A DNA stretch of 64,000 nt from Acer yangbiense. Lineage: Eukaryota; Streptophyta; Magnoliopsida; Sapindales; Sapindaceae. A program made the position numbers and the translations under genes. Where the stretch lies: positions 30,800,139 through 30,864,138 of the forward strand of contig CM017771.1 of the NCBI GenBank assembly GCA_008009225.1, read 5' to 3'. This document shows positions 45,867 to 57,571 of this stretch, in pieces. The notes under the pieces are model-generated. The model saw nothing but the letters and a program-made list of their open reading frames with translations. It had not been told where the DNA came from and made no database searches. Positions within the stretch are counted from its first letter, which is position 1. Every line of letters begins with the position of its first letter.

Positions 45867-48800
45867 TGAAACAAATTAACGGTGTGTTCAATATATATCT
45901 AGTGGGGGGGAGTGAATAGATTTTAAGCTTTATTACCCAATTTTCGCATGCAAGTCAATTTTACTAGTCAAAAATACAAGCAAGTGTAATATAGTGCGGA
46001 ATTTAAATAACACTTGATGTATACGTGGAAACCCAACCACTGGGAAAAACCACAGGTTGTTTAGTGCGCCACACTCGAACCTCGAAATCCACTAATTGAA
46101 ATGGATTTTATAACCTATGTAGACCTCGTCTAACACTCCGGTCAATAACCCCCCACTTCTACCACTCGGGCCTTTAAAAGTGGCTTTAGTCCAATTGCTT
46201 GAGGCCTAAGCAATCTTAGCCTCAAGACTTAATTCTCAATGAAGAGATTATACAACCTATGTGAATATGTATAAATATTCAAATAACAAACAAGGCTAGG
46301 GAACCTTAGATGCTTATCTAGGATGATGATGTAATCAATTAAATCAACCCTAGATATCAATAGCTAAATGACATGTCAAAAAGCTTAGCTAATCAAGATT
46401 AATCAAAAACCTAATTAGCTATCACAATACAATACTCAATCAATTCATCATGATTAATTCTCTATTCTTGTATTTATGATATGATCAAAAATATACATGA
46501 AAGTACTCACGGTGTGTAAACTATTAATCTAGAGGGGGGGGGGGGGGGGGGGTGAATAGATTTTAACTAATTTTACCCAATTTTCGTTTAATGACAAGAT
46601 TACGAAAATACCCCTAATAGTCAATAAAATATAGCAAGTGTAATATTGTACGGAAATTAAAACAACACTTGATATTTACGTGGAAACCCTCAGCGGAAAA
46701 ACCACGGGCTAGTAAGTAAGCCACACTCGAACCTCGAATCCACTAAATGTGTAAAACGATTACAACCTAATCCCGGAAGTAATCACACACCTACCTAATC
46801 CCGGTATAAGCGAACCTAGTCCGATTGCTTGTGAATTAAGCAACCTAATCCCGATCACAACACAAGACTTAATTCTCTAAAAAGAGATTAACATCCTAAG
46901 TGAATATATGAATATTCAAATGCAACATAGAGCAAGGGAAACCTTATATGCTTATCTAAGATGATGAATTTGCAATTAAAAACAATCCTAGATATTAAAG
47001 CTAAATGACATGTCAATTAGCTTAGATAATCATAGATTATAGAAACCTAGATATCTATCACAAAGCAACACTCAATCAAATCAACACAACAATCTCTATC
47101 TTGAATATTAGAATATAATCTAAGAACAATCAAGTAATAAAAGAGATGCCATAATAAATAGAACACTAATTATATATGATAATAGTGAAAAACTTACCAA
47201 AGCTAGTGTGATGATGAAAGACCCATGCAAGCAAGCATCCTAGATATGCTAAAGAATGCTAGATGAACTTTGATGCAAATGGATTTTTGGTTTGAGTGTT
47301 TAATGAGCAAACTTGGTTGCTTTCTCTCTTAAAATTCTCTCTTTTGAAAGTAGGGTTCTTGATGATTAAAGAGTCACACTCAGAACAAGAGAAAGTGATG
47401 TATTTATAGGCATGAAAAACAAAGTATGTGAAAAGACAAGTTTGCCCCTGAAACGCACCGATCGGCGGTTTCATTCGGCGGCCAGGCCACCGATTCTAAC
47501 CGTCGAATTGAACCCGAGAGGAACAGGGGAACAACGGCGGTTTCATTTGGTGGTTTCATGACCGCCGATCTAACCGTCGAATCAGACCGAGAGATAAAAT
47601 CAATCAGGTATGAACGGCGGTTTCATTCGACGGTTTCGTGACCGCCGATTCAACCGCCGAATTAGACCGAGAGATAAAATCAATCAGGTCTTGAACGGCG
47701 GTTTCGAACGGCAGTCGTGACCGCCGATCGTAACCGCAAAATTGCTCCAGACACTTCTGGAAGCAAACGGCGGTTTCATTCGGCGGCTAGGCCACTGATC
47801 ATAACCGCCGATCACCAACATAGGTGAAAACCAAGGAGAAGCCAAGGGCATTCTCCGTAGGTGGTCTTCGCGTAAAACCAAGCACATTCTAGTGCATGCA
47901 TGGACGTTTCCGAATACTATCGGGAAACGAATTACAAGACACAAATTCACACAACAAACAATAACATATAGGTGTAAGTGTGAAATGTGGCATGTGAAGA
48001 GAAAGCACACATATGCAATGTATGTTAAGTGTGTGTGTGTGCAACTAATCTCTTCAAAGAAAAATAAGCACTAGAGATATACCTTTGGAGTGCTTATCAA
48101 GACGAGGTCTTCAAAGGGCTTGAGCAATAACAACAACACCTAAGCTACCCTTACAAAGGACCCCAACATGTGGTTTGTCCACGAAATGAGTCAATCAACA
48201 AATGGGAACATTACAATACAAGTAAATTAAAATAGAATAGCTTGATAGTAAAAATACTAAAATGAGATGAACTTAATCAAAATCTTACCAAGCAAGTTGT
48301 GATGATGCAAACCCATTCATGGATGAATGCAAGATGGACTTTGATGCACAAATGAATGTATTTGAGTGTTTAAATGAGCAAACTTGGTTGCTTTTTCTCT
48401 CAAAATCTCTCTTTAAAATATAAGGTTCTTGATAATCAAAGAGTCATGTTCAGAACAAGAGAAAGTGATGTATTTATAGGCATGAAAAACAGAGCATGTG
48501 AAAAGACAAGTTTACCACTAAAAACGCACGATCGGCGGTTTCATTCGGCGGCCAGGCCGCCATTTACAACCGTCGAATTGAACCCGAGAAGAACAGGGGA
48601 ACATCGGCGGTAAACCGCCGAACCAACCGCATAATCAAACCCAAGAAATAAATCAATCAGGTATGATCGGTGATTTCGAACGGCAGTCGATGGCCGCCGA
48701 TCGTAACCGTAGAATCACTCTAGACCTTTCTAGACTAAAACGGCGGTTTCAATTCGGTGGCCAGGCCACCGATCAAACCGTCGATTCACCAATAATGGTG

Positions 48801-49195
48801 AATCTAAAAGAGAAGCCAAGAGCATTCCCCTTAAGCGGTCTTTGCGCAAAACCAAGCAAACATTCGTGTAATCGCGGACGTTTCCGAACATATTCGGGAA
48901 ACAGATTACACAACATACAAACACAACAAGATACATCAAACAAAGTGCAAGAGTGAAATGTGTCATGTGAAGAGAATACACACAAGTACAAGTATGCTAA
49001 GTGTGTGTGTGCTAACTAAATCTCTTCAAAGAAAAAACTAATCACTAGAGATTATACCTTTGGCGTGCTTGTCCCTTGAGGTCTTGAAAGGGCCTTCGAG
49101 CTTGAAGTTCAATCACCTAAACTACCCTTACACAATCAACCCCAACAAGTGGTTTGTCCACGAAATAAGCCAATCAATATATGGGAATCCTTACA
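45867..49195 (-). repeat. 5' LTR of copia A, containing a nested solo LTR
   Basis: TGAAACAAATTAACGG at 45867 to CCTTACA at 49195. Removing the insert at 46498-48215 and one duplication leaves about 1.6 kb, as in B. Minus TATAAATA at 48471-48478; CGGCGG array at about 48535-48780. Confidence 0.9.
46498..48215 (-). mobile_element. Solo copia LTR, TSD ATACA, inside the A 5' LTR
   Basis: 1718 bp, TGAAAGTACTCACGG at the left and GGGAACATTACA at the right, flanked by ATACA (46493-46497 and 48216-48220). The A 3' LTR has a single ATACA at the equivalent place (39130s). It contains a 19-base G run (46534-46552), a minus TATAAATA (47401-47408) and a CGGCGG array (47459-47800). It resembles the solo LTR at 22078 more than the host LTR. 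Confidence 0.95.
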
Positions 49196-50027
49196 GGACT
49201 CTTGAATGGCGAGAATGTATGTGACATTCCGTCTCAAACGATGGCGTTTAATGCTCGTCTTTCTTCTTGGTTTGATGTTCGAGGTACCTGCTTCTTGCTT
49301 TAGGCGGGGTCGGAGCACTAGGATTTTTGTATTAACACGTGATTTATTCACCAGGTGCCTACCCCTAGCTTTTAGTGGATCGGGATACTCAAGTACCTCG
49401 CCTTATTCTTGTTTTTCTGGAATTATGCTCGACCGTATCGGGGTACCGGGGTACCGAGGTACCGGGGAATCAAGATACCGGGGTACTTGGAGACAGACAG
49501 GTATTAGGATCTTGTAACAGTGAAATCCCTGGAGCTTTGTCTTCAGGGTTTCCTAGTACTTTCTGGGTCTTGGAAGTCTTAGACCTGATCGGGATGGGTA
49601 GAAGTCCATACCCTGGCCTTTTTGTAGGAATGTGGGGTGTTAGGATACCTTTTCCCTGGTAGCTTTTTATCCTGACTTAATTTCCGAGGCCAATGGAAAA
49701 TTCTTCTTTGATCCCTGCCATTTTTGGCTGTTAACAGAAGTCCCCCTTAACTTGAACACCGGTATCTTGCTGGGGTTGGAGTCAGGATTTCTAGTCCGCT
49801 TGAAGGATTTTCCATCATGTCTGCTTGACAAGTCTCGTCTGGCTGGCTTCCACTACTAAGAGGGAGATCTTCCTTGGATTCGATGGCATTTAATGCATGG
49901 TCCACGTGCTAGATGATGATTGCCTTCAGATTTTAAACGGGACATTTTGGCGCGACTCCCTCGAAACCTTCACGATATGTTTCCAGTTACATTTCTTCTT
50001 CTATCTCGGTAACTGTCCTTCTCTGGC

Positions 50028-50035
50028 TATAAATA
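50028..50035 (+). promoter_or_regulatory. TATA box of the element F antisense gene
   Basis: TATAAATA, 122 bp before the ATG at 50157, with a pyrimidine-rich leader (CTTCTTCTTTC) between. Confidence 0.65.
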
Positions 50036-50156
50036 TACTGTCTCTTCTTCTTTCATACGCTCACGCTTACTTGCATTTCTTTAAAGAGTAAAATTTTTCT
50101 TTTCTCTCAAGTCTTCCTTCTTCAAGAATTCTCACTTTCTTCTTTCCTCTATTGAA

Positions 50157-50787
50157 ATGGCCTCACCATCGAAGCTCCCAGTTTCTACTCCAGCCCTTCC
50201 CACCTCAAATCTCTTATTGGATTTGCTAAACCCTCAACCTATGTCCTCAAATCCTCCTGATAGCCTCGACGAACTATTAAATATGGAGCGGGTAGAGTTT
50301 GGGGAGAGTTCCCCGACATCCAAAAGAAAGAAACGTGGTCGAGACGAGGGCGATGCCTCTGGTGATAGCACTCCGCTTAAGCGTCGTCGTTCTGATGGGA
50401 ATTTTGGAACCGAGTCGGGTTTCAATAGCAGACCCGAGGGCCTGGTTCAAATAGCTGACGAAGAAGACGACGAGGACGTCGATGACGAGGAAGGGGAAGG
50501 GAACTTTTTGGCTATCGACTTAGCAGAGGTTCAAACTGGTCATCTATCTCCTTTTCATGACGGTCGGATTATCTCGGATTTGGTTTGTATGGCTGACACC
50601 CTCATTTGATTAAAGCGGGTTTATAGGATCCTGGATTACATCTCTATCTCTCTTCCACATCGGGGTTATGACATCTATACCCCTTCTACAGGCCGTCTGC
50701 TAATTCATGTGGCCGCCTTTGAATGCGGGGTCCGGCTCCCTCTTCACCTCTCACTTCACAGACTACTGGTAGCCCTAGAGTTGGTCG
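50157..50787 (+). pseudogene. Antisense gene of Tat element F, truncated by copia B
   Basis: Third copy of the gypsy-type transposon family ORF. ATG at 50157 (MASPSKLPVST). It has a basic cluster (KRKKRGRDEG, LKRRRS) that could be a nuclear signal, then a long acidic run (DEEDDEDVDDEEGEG), then the conserved domain (ISLPHRGYDIYTPSTGR, FECGVRLPLHLSLHR). A TGA at 50608 interrupts the frame, and at 50788 copia B begins, removing the rest. The first exon layout matches D and E. Confidence 0.75.
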
Positions 50788-52416
50788 TGTAAGGATTCCC
50801 ATATATTGATTGGCTTATTTCGTGGACAAACCACATGTTGGGGTTGATTGTGTAAGGGTAGTTTAGGTGATTGATCTTCAAGCTCAAAGGCCCTTTCAAG
50901 ACCTCAAGGGACAAGCACGCCAAAGGTATAATCTCTAGTGCTTAGTTTTACTTTGAAGAGATTTAGTTAGCACACACACACTTAGCATACCTGCATTTGT
51001 GTGCATACTCTTCACATGTCACTTTACACACTAGCACTTTGATTGATATCTTGTTGTGTGTATATGTGCTTAGTAATTCGTTTCCCGATAGTGTTCGGAA
51101 ACGTCCGCGCATGCACTAGAATGTGCTTGGTTTTGCACGAAGACCGCCCACGGAGAATACTCTTGGCTTCACCTTTAGATTCACCATCACTGGTGAACCG
51201 GCGGTTTGATCGGCAGCCTGGCCGCCGAATTAAAAACGTCATTTCAGTCCAGAAAGGTCTGGAGTGATTCTGCGGTTACGATCGGTGGCCGCCGACCGCC
51301 GTTCAAAACCGTCGATCATACTTGATTGATTTTATCTCTCGGTTTGATTCTACGGTTAGTTCGGTGGTTTCGAAAGCACCGATTGAAACCGCCGTTGTTC
51401 CCCTGTTCTTTTCAGGTTCAATTCGGCGGTTGTAAACGGTGGCCTGGCCACCGAATGAAACCACCGATCGTGCGATTTCAGGGGCAAACTTGTCTTTTCA
51501 CATGCTTTGTTTTTCATGCCTATAAATATCTCACATTCTCTTGTTCTGAACATGACTCTTTGATTATCAAGAACCCTATATTTTAAAGAGAGATTTTGAG
51601 AGAAAAAGCAACCAAGTTTGCTTATTTAAACACTCAAATACATTCCTTTGTGTATCAAAGTTTATCTTGCATTCATCCATGAATGGGTTTGCACCATCAC
51701 AACTTGCTTGGTAAGATTTTGATTAAGTTCATCTCATTTTAGTATTTTTACTATCAAGCATATTCTCTTTTAATTTACTTGTATGTTTTTGATCATATGA
51801 TAAATACAAGAATAGAGAATTAATTGTGATGAATTGATTGAGTGTTGTATTGTGATAGCTAATTAGGTTTTTGATTAATCTTGATTAGCTAAGCTATTTG
51901 ACATGTCATTTAGCAATTAATATCTAGGGTTGATTTAATTGATTACATCATCATCCTAGATAAGCATCTAAGGTTACCTAACCTTGTTTGTTATTTGAAT
52001 ATTTATACATATTCACATAGGTTGCATTATCTCTTCATTGAGAATTAAGTCTTTAGGCTAAAATTGCTTAGGCCTCAAGCAATTGGACTAGAGCCACTTT
52101 TAAAGGCCCGAGTGGTAGAAGTGGGGGGTTATTGACCGGAGTGTTAGACGAGGTCTACATAGGTTGTAAACTCCATTTCAATTAGTGGATTTCGAGGTCC
52201 GACTGTGGCACACTAAACAGCCCGTGGTTTTTCCCAGTGGTTGGGTTTCCACGTATACATCAAGTGTTATTTAAATTCTGCACTATATTACACTTGCTTG
52301 TATTTTTTACTAGTAAAATTGACTTGCATGCGAAAATTGGGTAATAAAGCTTAAAATCTATTCACCCCCCCCCCTCCCCTCTAGATATATATTGAACACA
52401 CCGTTAATTTGTTTCA
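50788..52416 (+). repeat. 5' LTR of copia B
   Basis: 1629 bp, TGTAAGGATTCCC...AATTTGTTTCA. CGGCGG/CCGCCG array at 51190-51470, TATAAATA at 51521-51528, and a C-rich tract near 52364-52379 close to the LTR end. Confidence 0.93.
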
Positions 52417-52418
52417 AT

Positions 52419-52430
52419 TGGTATCAGAGC
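52419..52430 (+). other. Primer-binding site (tRNA-Met), copia B
   Basis: TTGGTATCAGAGC after the LTR; the canonical plant copia site complementary to initiator tRNA-Met. Confidence 0.92.
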
Positions 52431-52541
52431 GGGTTCCTAGATATACTTAGGTGATCCTAACACATTTTTGGTGTGTTTTGCATTTGTGTGATTTTTGCTC
52501 ATTCATACATTTTGCATTCATTTGAATTCATTCATTATACA

Positions 52542-54607
52542 ATGAGTGGATACGGTGGCAACTAAGAGGGTGCATCAAGTACACAACCTCCTCTCCTCAC
52601 CAGTTTGAATTATGCCTCATGGAAAGGCAAGATGGAAGCATACTTGTGTCAAATCCATGATAGGGTATGGATGGCAATTGAAGATGGGTATGTGGCTCCT
52701 AAGATGACTCCCACGGGTGGTGGAGAAGAAGTACTCAAGCCTAAGGCTCAGTGGTCCATTGAAGAGTTTGAGATTTCAAAATGGAATAGGAAGGCTTGGC
52801 ACGCTCTTCTATGTGCAGTGGATGAAAATCAGTACAAACTGATTCAGAACACTAGGATAGCCAAGGAGGCATGGGATATTCTAGAGGTTGCACAAGAAGG
52901 AACCGATGTTGTCAAGGATTCCAAGCTTCAAGTCCTTCAAACGCAATTTGAGTTGCTCAAGATAGAGGAGGACGAATGCTTCAATGACTTTGAAGTCAAG
53001 TTGATGGATATTGTCAATCAAAGCCATCAACTCGGTAATCCTTATACGGATAGGAGAGTCAAGCAAAATATTATGAGGTGTCTCCCCGCTAAGTTTGAAG
53101 CAAATGTGACGGCTTTAGAAGAAAACAGTGGATATAAGGATATGAAGCCGAGTGAGGTAATTGGAAGACTCCTTGCCTATGAATCTAGGAAGGCTCCTAG
53201 TATTTCACTTCCTAAAAATCAAAAAGGGATTGCTTTGAAAGCTTCCAAGGTTGAGAAGGAGGAAAAAGGTGACTCGGATGAAGACATGGCTTTAATGCTT
53301 AGAAAATTCAAGAAATTTGTCAAATTCGAGAAGAAAGGTTTAGGATCCAAAGGCCAAGACTTGAAGCAAAAGGCTCCATTCAAGAGTTTTGAGCCTAGGC
53401 AAGAGAAGAGTGAAAAGAAAGGGATCCAATGCTATGAGTGTGGCGGTATAGGACACATCTCACCCGATTGTGGGAATTTGAAGAACAAGATGGCAAAAGT
53501 GATGGCCGCCACTTGGAGTGAAAGTGATGACTCCGGAAAGAGAGACAAGTCATCAAGTAATGATGAGCTTACCATCGACTACACGGCATTTGGGGCCACT
53601 TGTGTAGAAGATAAAGTTGTTGGTAAGAAAGCCTTGACTAGTGATCCCATAGAAGAAAAAGATGAAGAAGTAGCTCTAGAGGTGATAGGTGAAGCTACTC
53701 ATTGGGATATGGCTCTTATTGACTCAAGAGACCAAGGTGAAGGTCTTAATGAGGGAAATGACTCCATAAGTGAGAAGGAGAGCAGAGGAGATAACTCAAG
53801 TGAAGATGACTCCTCATCTAACTCTATAAATGGAAGTGTAGAGAAAATGGATGTTCATGACTTTATAGTCAAGTGTGAAAGTTTATTGAAGAAGAACAAA
53901 GAAAGTTGAAGATTTTAGAGGATGAAAATCTAGAGCTTTCAACACACAATGACCACTTGAGTAAGCAAGTGGAAACATCCAAGATGATTGAAGACAAGCT
54001 AAGGGATGAGCTAGCTATGTCTAAGAGGAATGAAGAAGGGTTGAAGAGAGAGCTTGATGAAGCTAAAGAGTCATTGACTAGGATGACTACAAGCACCAAG
54101 AAGCTTGACCACATTCTTAGTAGTTGAAAGAACCCTTGTGACAAGAGAGGTATTGGGTATGAATAAAGCAAGGAGATCACTACTCCAACCAAGACTGTCT
54201 TTGTCAAGAGTTTGGGCAAGATAGAAGTCTCGCCGATGCACACTCCTAGGAAGAAAATTGATCTAGGACAATGTTCAAGAAGTGCACAAGTTAAGGAAGC
54301 TCCAAGGAGACAACCTCAAGCTCAAAAAGTTCCTTAACCTAACTTCCCTCAAGCTCAAATTCATCAAGGGAAGAGGCCAATCATGCAAAATGAACCAAGG
54401 AAGCAAGCTAGACCGGTTCAACAACAAAGAAGATTTGAACCCACTCAACCACAAAGACATGGGAAGGCTTCTATGCATGCTCAAGGACATGGTATGATTT
54501 CTAAATTCATCCCTACATGTCACTTTTGTGGTATTGATGGTCACATTAGACCAAATTGCTTTCATTTCATTAAATTATGTAGATTCAAAAGCATGATTGA
54601 AAAGTGA
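52542..54607 (+). pseudogene. Copia gag with coiled coil and two zinc knuckles, element B
   Basis: ATG at 52542 (MSGYGGN) is followed by a TAA at 52563. From 52605 the frame is open for 434 codons: UBN2-type gag domain (52605-53140), Lys-rich linker, zinc knuckle 1 (CYECGGIGHISPDC, about 53430), and an acidic Ser-rich linker. A 1-base deletion near 53900 ends this frame, and the coiled coil (LELSTHNDHLSKQVETSKM) continues from 53906. A stop at 54125 and another near 54335 follow. Knuckle 2 (CHFCGIDGHIRPNCF, about 54520) has all its zinc ligands. The coding trace ends after a WIRK motif near 54725. Protease, integrase and RT are absent. The 54383-54607 stretch is open. Confidence 0.87.
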
Positions 54608-55781
54608 ATGACAAGAGCTAGAATGCATGTTAATAGAAAAAAAAAATTCATGTTCATAATCCTATTATTTCTAGAACTCTTGAACCATTGACCACTAGGA
54701 AGAAAAATGTCATATCCATGTGGATAAGGAAAAATGAACCCGCTTGCTACGAGACTAATAAGTCTCAAATAGGTTCAACCAAGTCAAATGGACTTGGAAG
54801 GTCTATAGGACCTTATGACCTTCATTGATGAAGGATGGTGATTGACCCCATATGGGGAACTCAAGCAAAGAGAGCTTATGCATACTTGTTGCATGCAAAT
54901 ATTTGAAAAATCTTATGCTTCTTTGTTGATTGCTTGAGTAAGCTTGGTTGTACATTTGTATATATGTTTTCAATTCAATAAGTGTGAACCATGCTTGTTT
55001 ACAATCCATGTCATATTTATGTTCAAACATGCATTTTTGGACTAGGAGATTTACATAGGAAGTTTGATTTAAATGACCTATAGTTATCTCCATGACATGA
55101 TGATTCTTAATGACATGCTTAAAAATTGAAAAGCATGAGCTATTATAACATGTTAATGTCAAATGAAAAAGCATGAGATTCATATGACATGCTCAAATGA
55201 AAAAACATGAATTGATGATTGCATATTCTTAAAATGCAAAAATTGTGTGAAAAAGCTTATAAGACTCAATGAATAAAGGATCTTGTATCCGTTCAAAGGA
55301 TTTTAAAATCCAAATGTCTCTCCTTTTTTATTTGTTGAACATGTCTACTATCATACGGGTTTCATTCCCAGAAAAATCAAATAGAGTGCAAAGTTGCTCA
55401 TGACATGTTTGGCTTATAAAGATGGATATAGTTGCTCATATATTAAAATCAATGAAAACTCTATATCCTTGCTTCTCTCATGACATTGGTGAAATTGGTT
55501 TGAATTCTTATTAGAAACCTTTGTCGTTTGCTTTGTCAAATACCATTGTATTTTGGACTTGAATGCTACATGTCTTGTATGCAAAGCATGTTTTGATTCA
55601 CACATTTATTTTAAATAAATCTCCTTATTTCTCTCCAAATGATTGAGTTGCATAAAGTGGATTATATGATTATGCAAGTATATAGTATGCTACTATCTCT
55701 CTTTGCTAAGTGACCCGGTTGGGGACTACTCCTTTGCCTATATCATGACAAAAAGGGGGAGTAGATTGGTGGTAAGGGGAG
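54608..55781 (+). other. Pol-less interior of copia B
   Basis: Matches the A interior over its length. No pol domain is visible. It carries two frames on the opposite strand (55183-54803, 126 codons; 55605-55414, 63 codons) that are also present in A, and the AAAAAGGGGGAGTAG segment near 55749. Element C begins at 55782. Confidence 0.7.
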
Positions 55782-57390
55782 TGATCGGACCAAATATGGT
55801 ACGATTTTGTACCCTTATTTCCTACTCTTTGTGCTTAATTCTTGGGCATTTCCCCGTATTTAATGTTGCAAAATCAAGTGTTTTAGGTTTATGAGGCCTC
55901 AAAGGAAATTGTGAAAAAGAAGAAGAACTTAGTATGAAAGAAGAGCATAAAGATATGAAGCAGGGCATTCTCGCCACTTGCTAAAGAAAGGTCGCCAGTT
56001 GGTCGCCCTAGGGTCGCCATAGCGACAGAATGGTTTGTAAAATCACCATTTGGTCACCCCAAGGTCGCCATAGCGACATACCATATTTCTCCAAGAAAGT
56101 GCATCAGGTGTGGTCGCCATTTGCATGTCGCCATGGCGACATTCAATGGCAAATGGCGACCTCCTCCCAAATTCCTCAGTATCGCCATTTGCAAAGGGTG
56201 AAAAAGATGATACTTATGGCGACAATGGGATCTCAGAATGCATAACAGTATGTCGCCATGAGGTCGCCAAGGCGACACAAATAGCGACATTCCCGCCACA
56301 TCAGCTTTCCAAGAGATTTTCAGTACAAAAATCAAGCCAGTATAAATATCCCTCTTCTTTGAGTTTGAACTAGAGAGAAATATACAGAGTTTTAGAGAGA
56401 ACACCTTTTACTTAGCATTTTAGACCTAGATTTTCTTCCATGACTCCCACTTCCAAATTCCTCCATTTCTAACCTTGAACTACCTTTTCCATCAAACACT
56501 CAACACCAAATCTATCCTACCTCACCAAAATCATTTCTTTCTCACCATATTTTCTTCACCTTATTACCTTAGTCACACACCATTTGTCACTCATAACACT
56601 AGTACACAAGGAGCATCTAAGGAGGAAAAGGATTGAGCATTAAAGAAGGTGACCTACGGGTGATTTCCTCATTATTTACTCTCTTTTCCTATTTGTAACT
56701 ATGTGTAGCTAAAACCCCCAATCTAGGGGGTTGGTGTTAGAAACATTTGGACTTAGGGTTGCTTGAATATATTTTAATTGAATCTTTATGTATTTTCTAT
56801 TTATTATATCTTTAGATTCTTGTCACTATATGATTGATTTGTATATCAACCTATTAATCATAATCTTGCTAGAATAATCTATTATATAATCACCTTTGGA
56901 ATGACAACCTTATTTGATTAAAGAATTCAATAAATAGGATGGATTATTGTAGGAAATACCAACCACAATAATCCAAACCTTGTTGTGAGGTTAATCCATT
57001 TGAGATTGGTTCTTTATGATAGTTTAAAAAAGCACCCTTAATCTATTTTCAACTTCACTAATCCTCTAGCGTATCTCTTAATTGAATTCACCCACTTCTC
57101 TTATTTTAGATTGTTGAGATTCTATTTTCCCTATCACTTTTATTACTTTTACTTTATGCATGTTTTGTGATATTTTAAACCACCCACTATCCACTTATTA
57201 TGATTTATATTATCTCAATCTTAGATTAGTTAATCAACCTAACCATTACTTCATTTCCCTGTGGAACGAATCCAACTTACCATTATTACGTTTCATATCC
57301 TAAAAGGGATTCCCAAGTGGTAAAACATTATTTTCCTACAAGATCACACATATATTTATATTGTTTTGATGTGCACAAACGACCTCATCA
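55782..57390 (+). repeat. 5' LTR of element C
   Basis: 1609 bp, TGATCGGACCAAATATGG...GACCTCATCA. GTCGCCAT/GGCGAC motifs at 55975-56290, TATAAATA at 56341-56348. The U5 end contains CCCTGTGGAACGAATCC (57257-57273), also seen in LTR H. Confidence 0.85.
55975..56290 (+). promoter_or_regulatory. GTCGCC/GGCGAC palindromic motif array
   Basis: About a dozen GTCGCC or GGCGAC words, several joined as GTCGCCATAGCGAC or GTCGCCATGGCGAC (the latter a perfect 14-bp palindrome), ending about 50 bp before the TATA box. Confidence 0.7.
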
Positions 57391-57394
57391 AAAA

Positions 57395-57412
57395 TGGCGC
57401 CGCTGCCGGGGA
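57395..57412 (+). other. Primer-binding site, probably tRNA-Asp, element C
   Basis: TGGCGCCGCTGCCGGGGA, one base different from the Athila-type tRNA-Asp site TGGCGCCGTTGCCGGGGA. Confidence 0.85.
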
Positions 57413-57571
57413 ATATGGTAGCAATTGTTAAGTTGATTAACTTTTCTAAGTAGTTTAGATAGTTAGTAATTATTTGGAATATATTATTTTTGTTTGTTAA
57501 TTGTTCATTGTTCTTTTTACTTTTTTTTTTGTGTTTTCTTTCTTTTATTCTATTTTCAGGAGTATAGGTGT

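Larger units (their letters stand above)
38479..49195 (-). mobile_element. Non-autonomous copia element A, TSD GGACT
   Basis: Ends are TGAAAGGAACG at 38479 and AATCCTTACA at 49195, flanked by GGACT (38474-38478 and 49196-49200). On the minus strand: 5' LTR (45867-49195, containing a nested solo LTR), PBS, gag, a pol-less interior, polypurine tract, 3' LTR (38479-40150). A second solo LTR lies in the leader (43798-45764). Removing the nested parts gives about 7.0 kb. Element B shares the same interior without pol. Confidence 0.93.
37963..49736 (-). mobile_element. 3' LTR of Tat element F, split by copia A
   Basis: It starts TGTTAACCGAAAATTTTC at 37963, right after the AGAAC duplication of D, and stops at 38478 where copia A is inserted (TSD GGACT). 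It resumes at 49201 and ends GCTGTTAACA at 49736, followed by a polypurine tract (complement of GAAGTCCCCCTT, 49737-49748). Total LTR length is about 1052 bp. The rest of F continues right as its antisense gene, then is cut by copia B; the 5' end of F is outside the window. Confidence 0.88.
50788..55781 (+). mobile_element. Non-autonomous copia element B, 5' part
   Basis: 5' LTR 50788-52416, PBS, gag, pol-less interior. It is cut at 55781/55782 by element C inside the segment shared with A (GGTAAGGGGAG), so its 3' LTR must lie beyond the window. It is inserted in the F antisense gene; the presumed left duplication is GGTCG (50783-50787), whose partner is not in the window. Confidence 0.88.
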
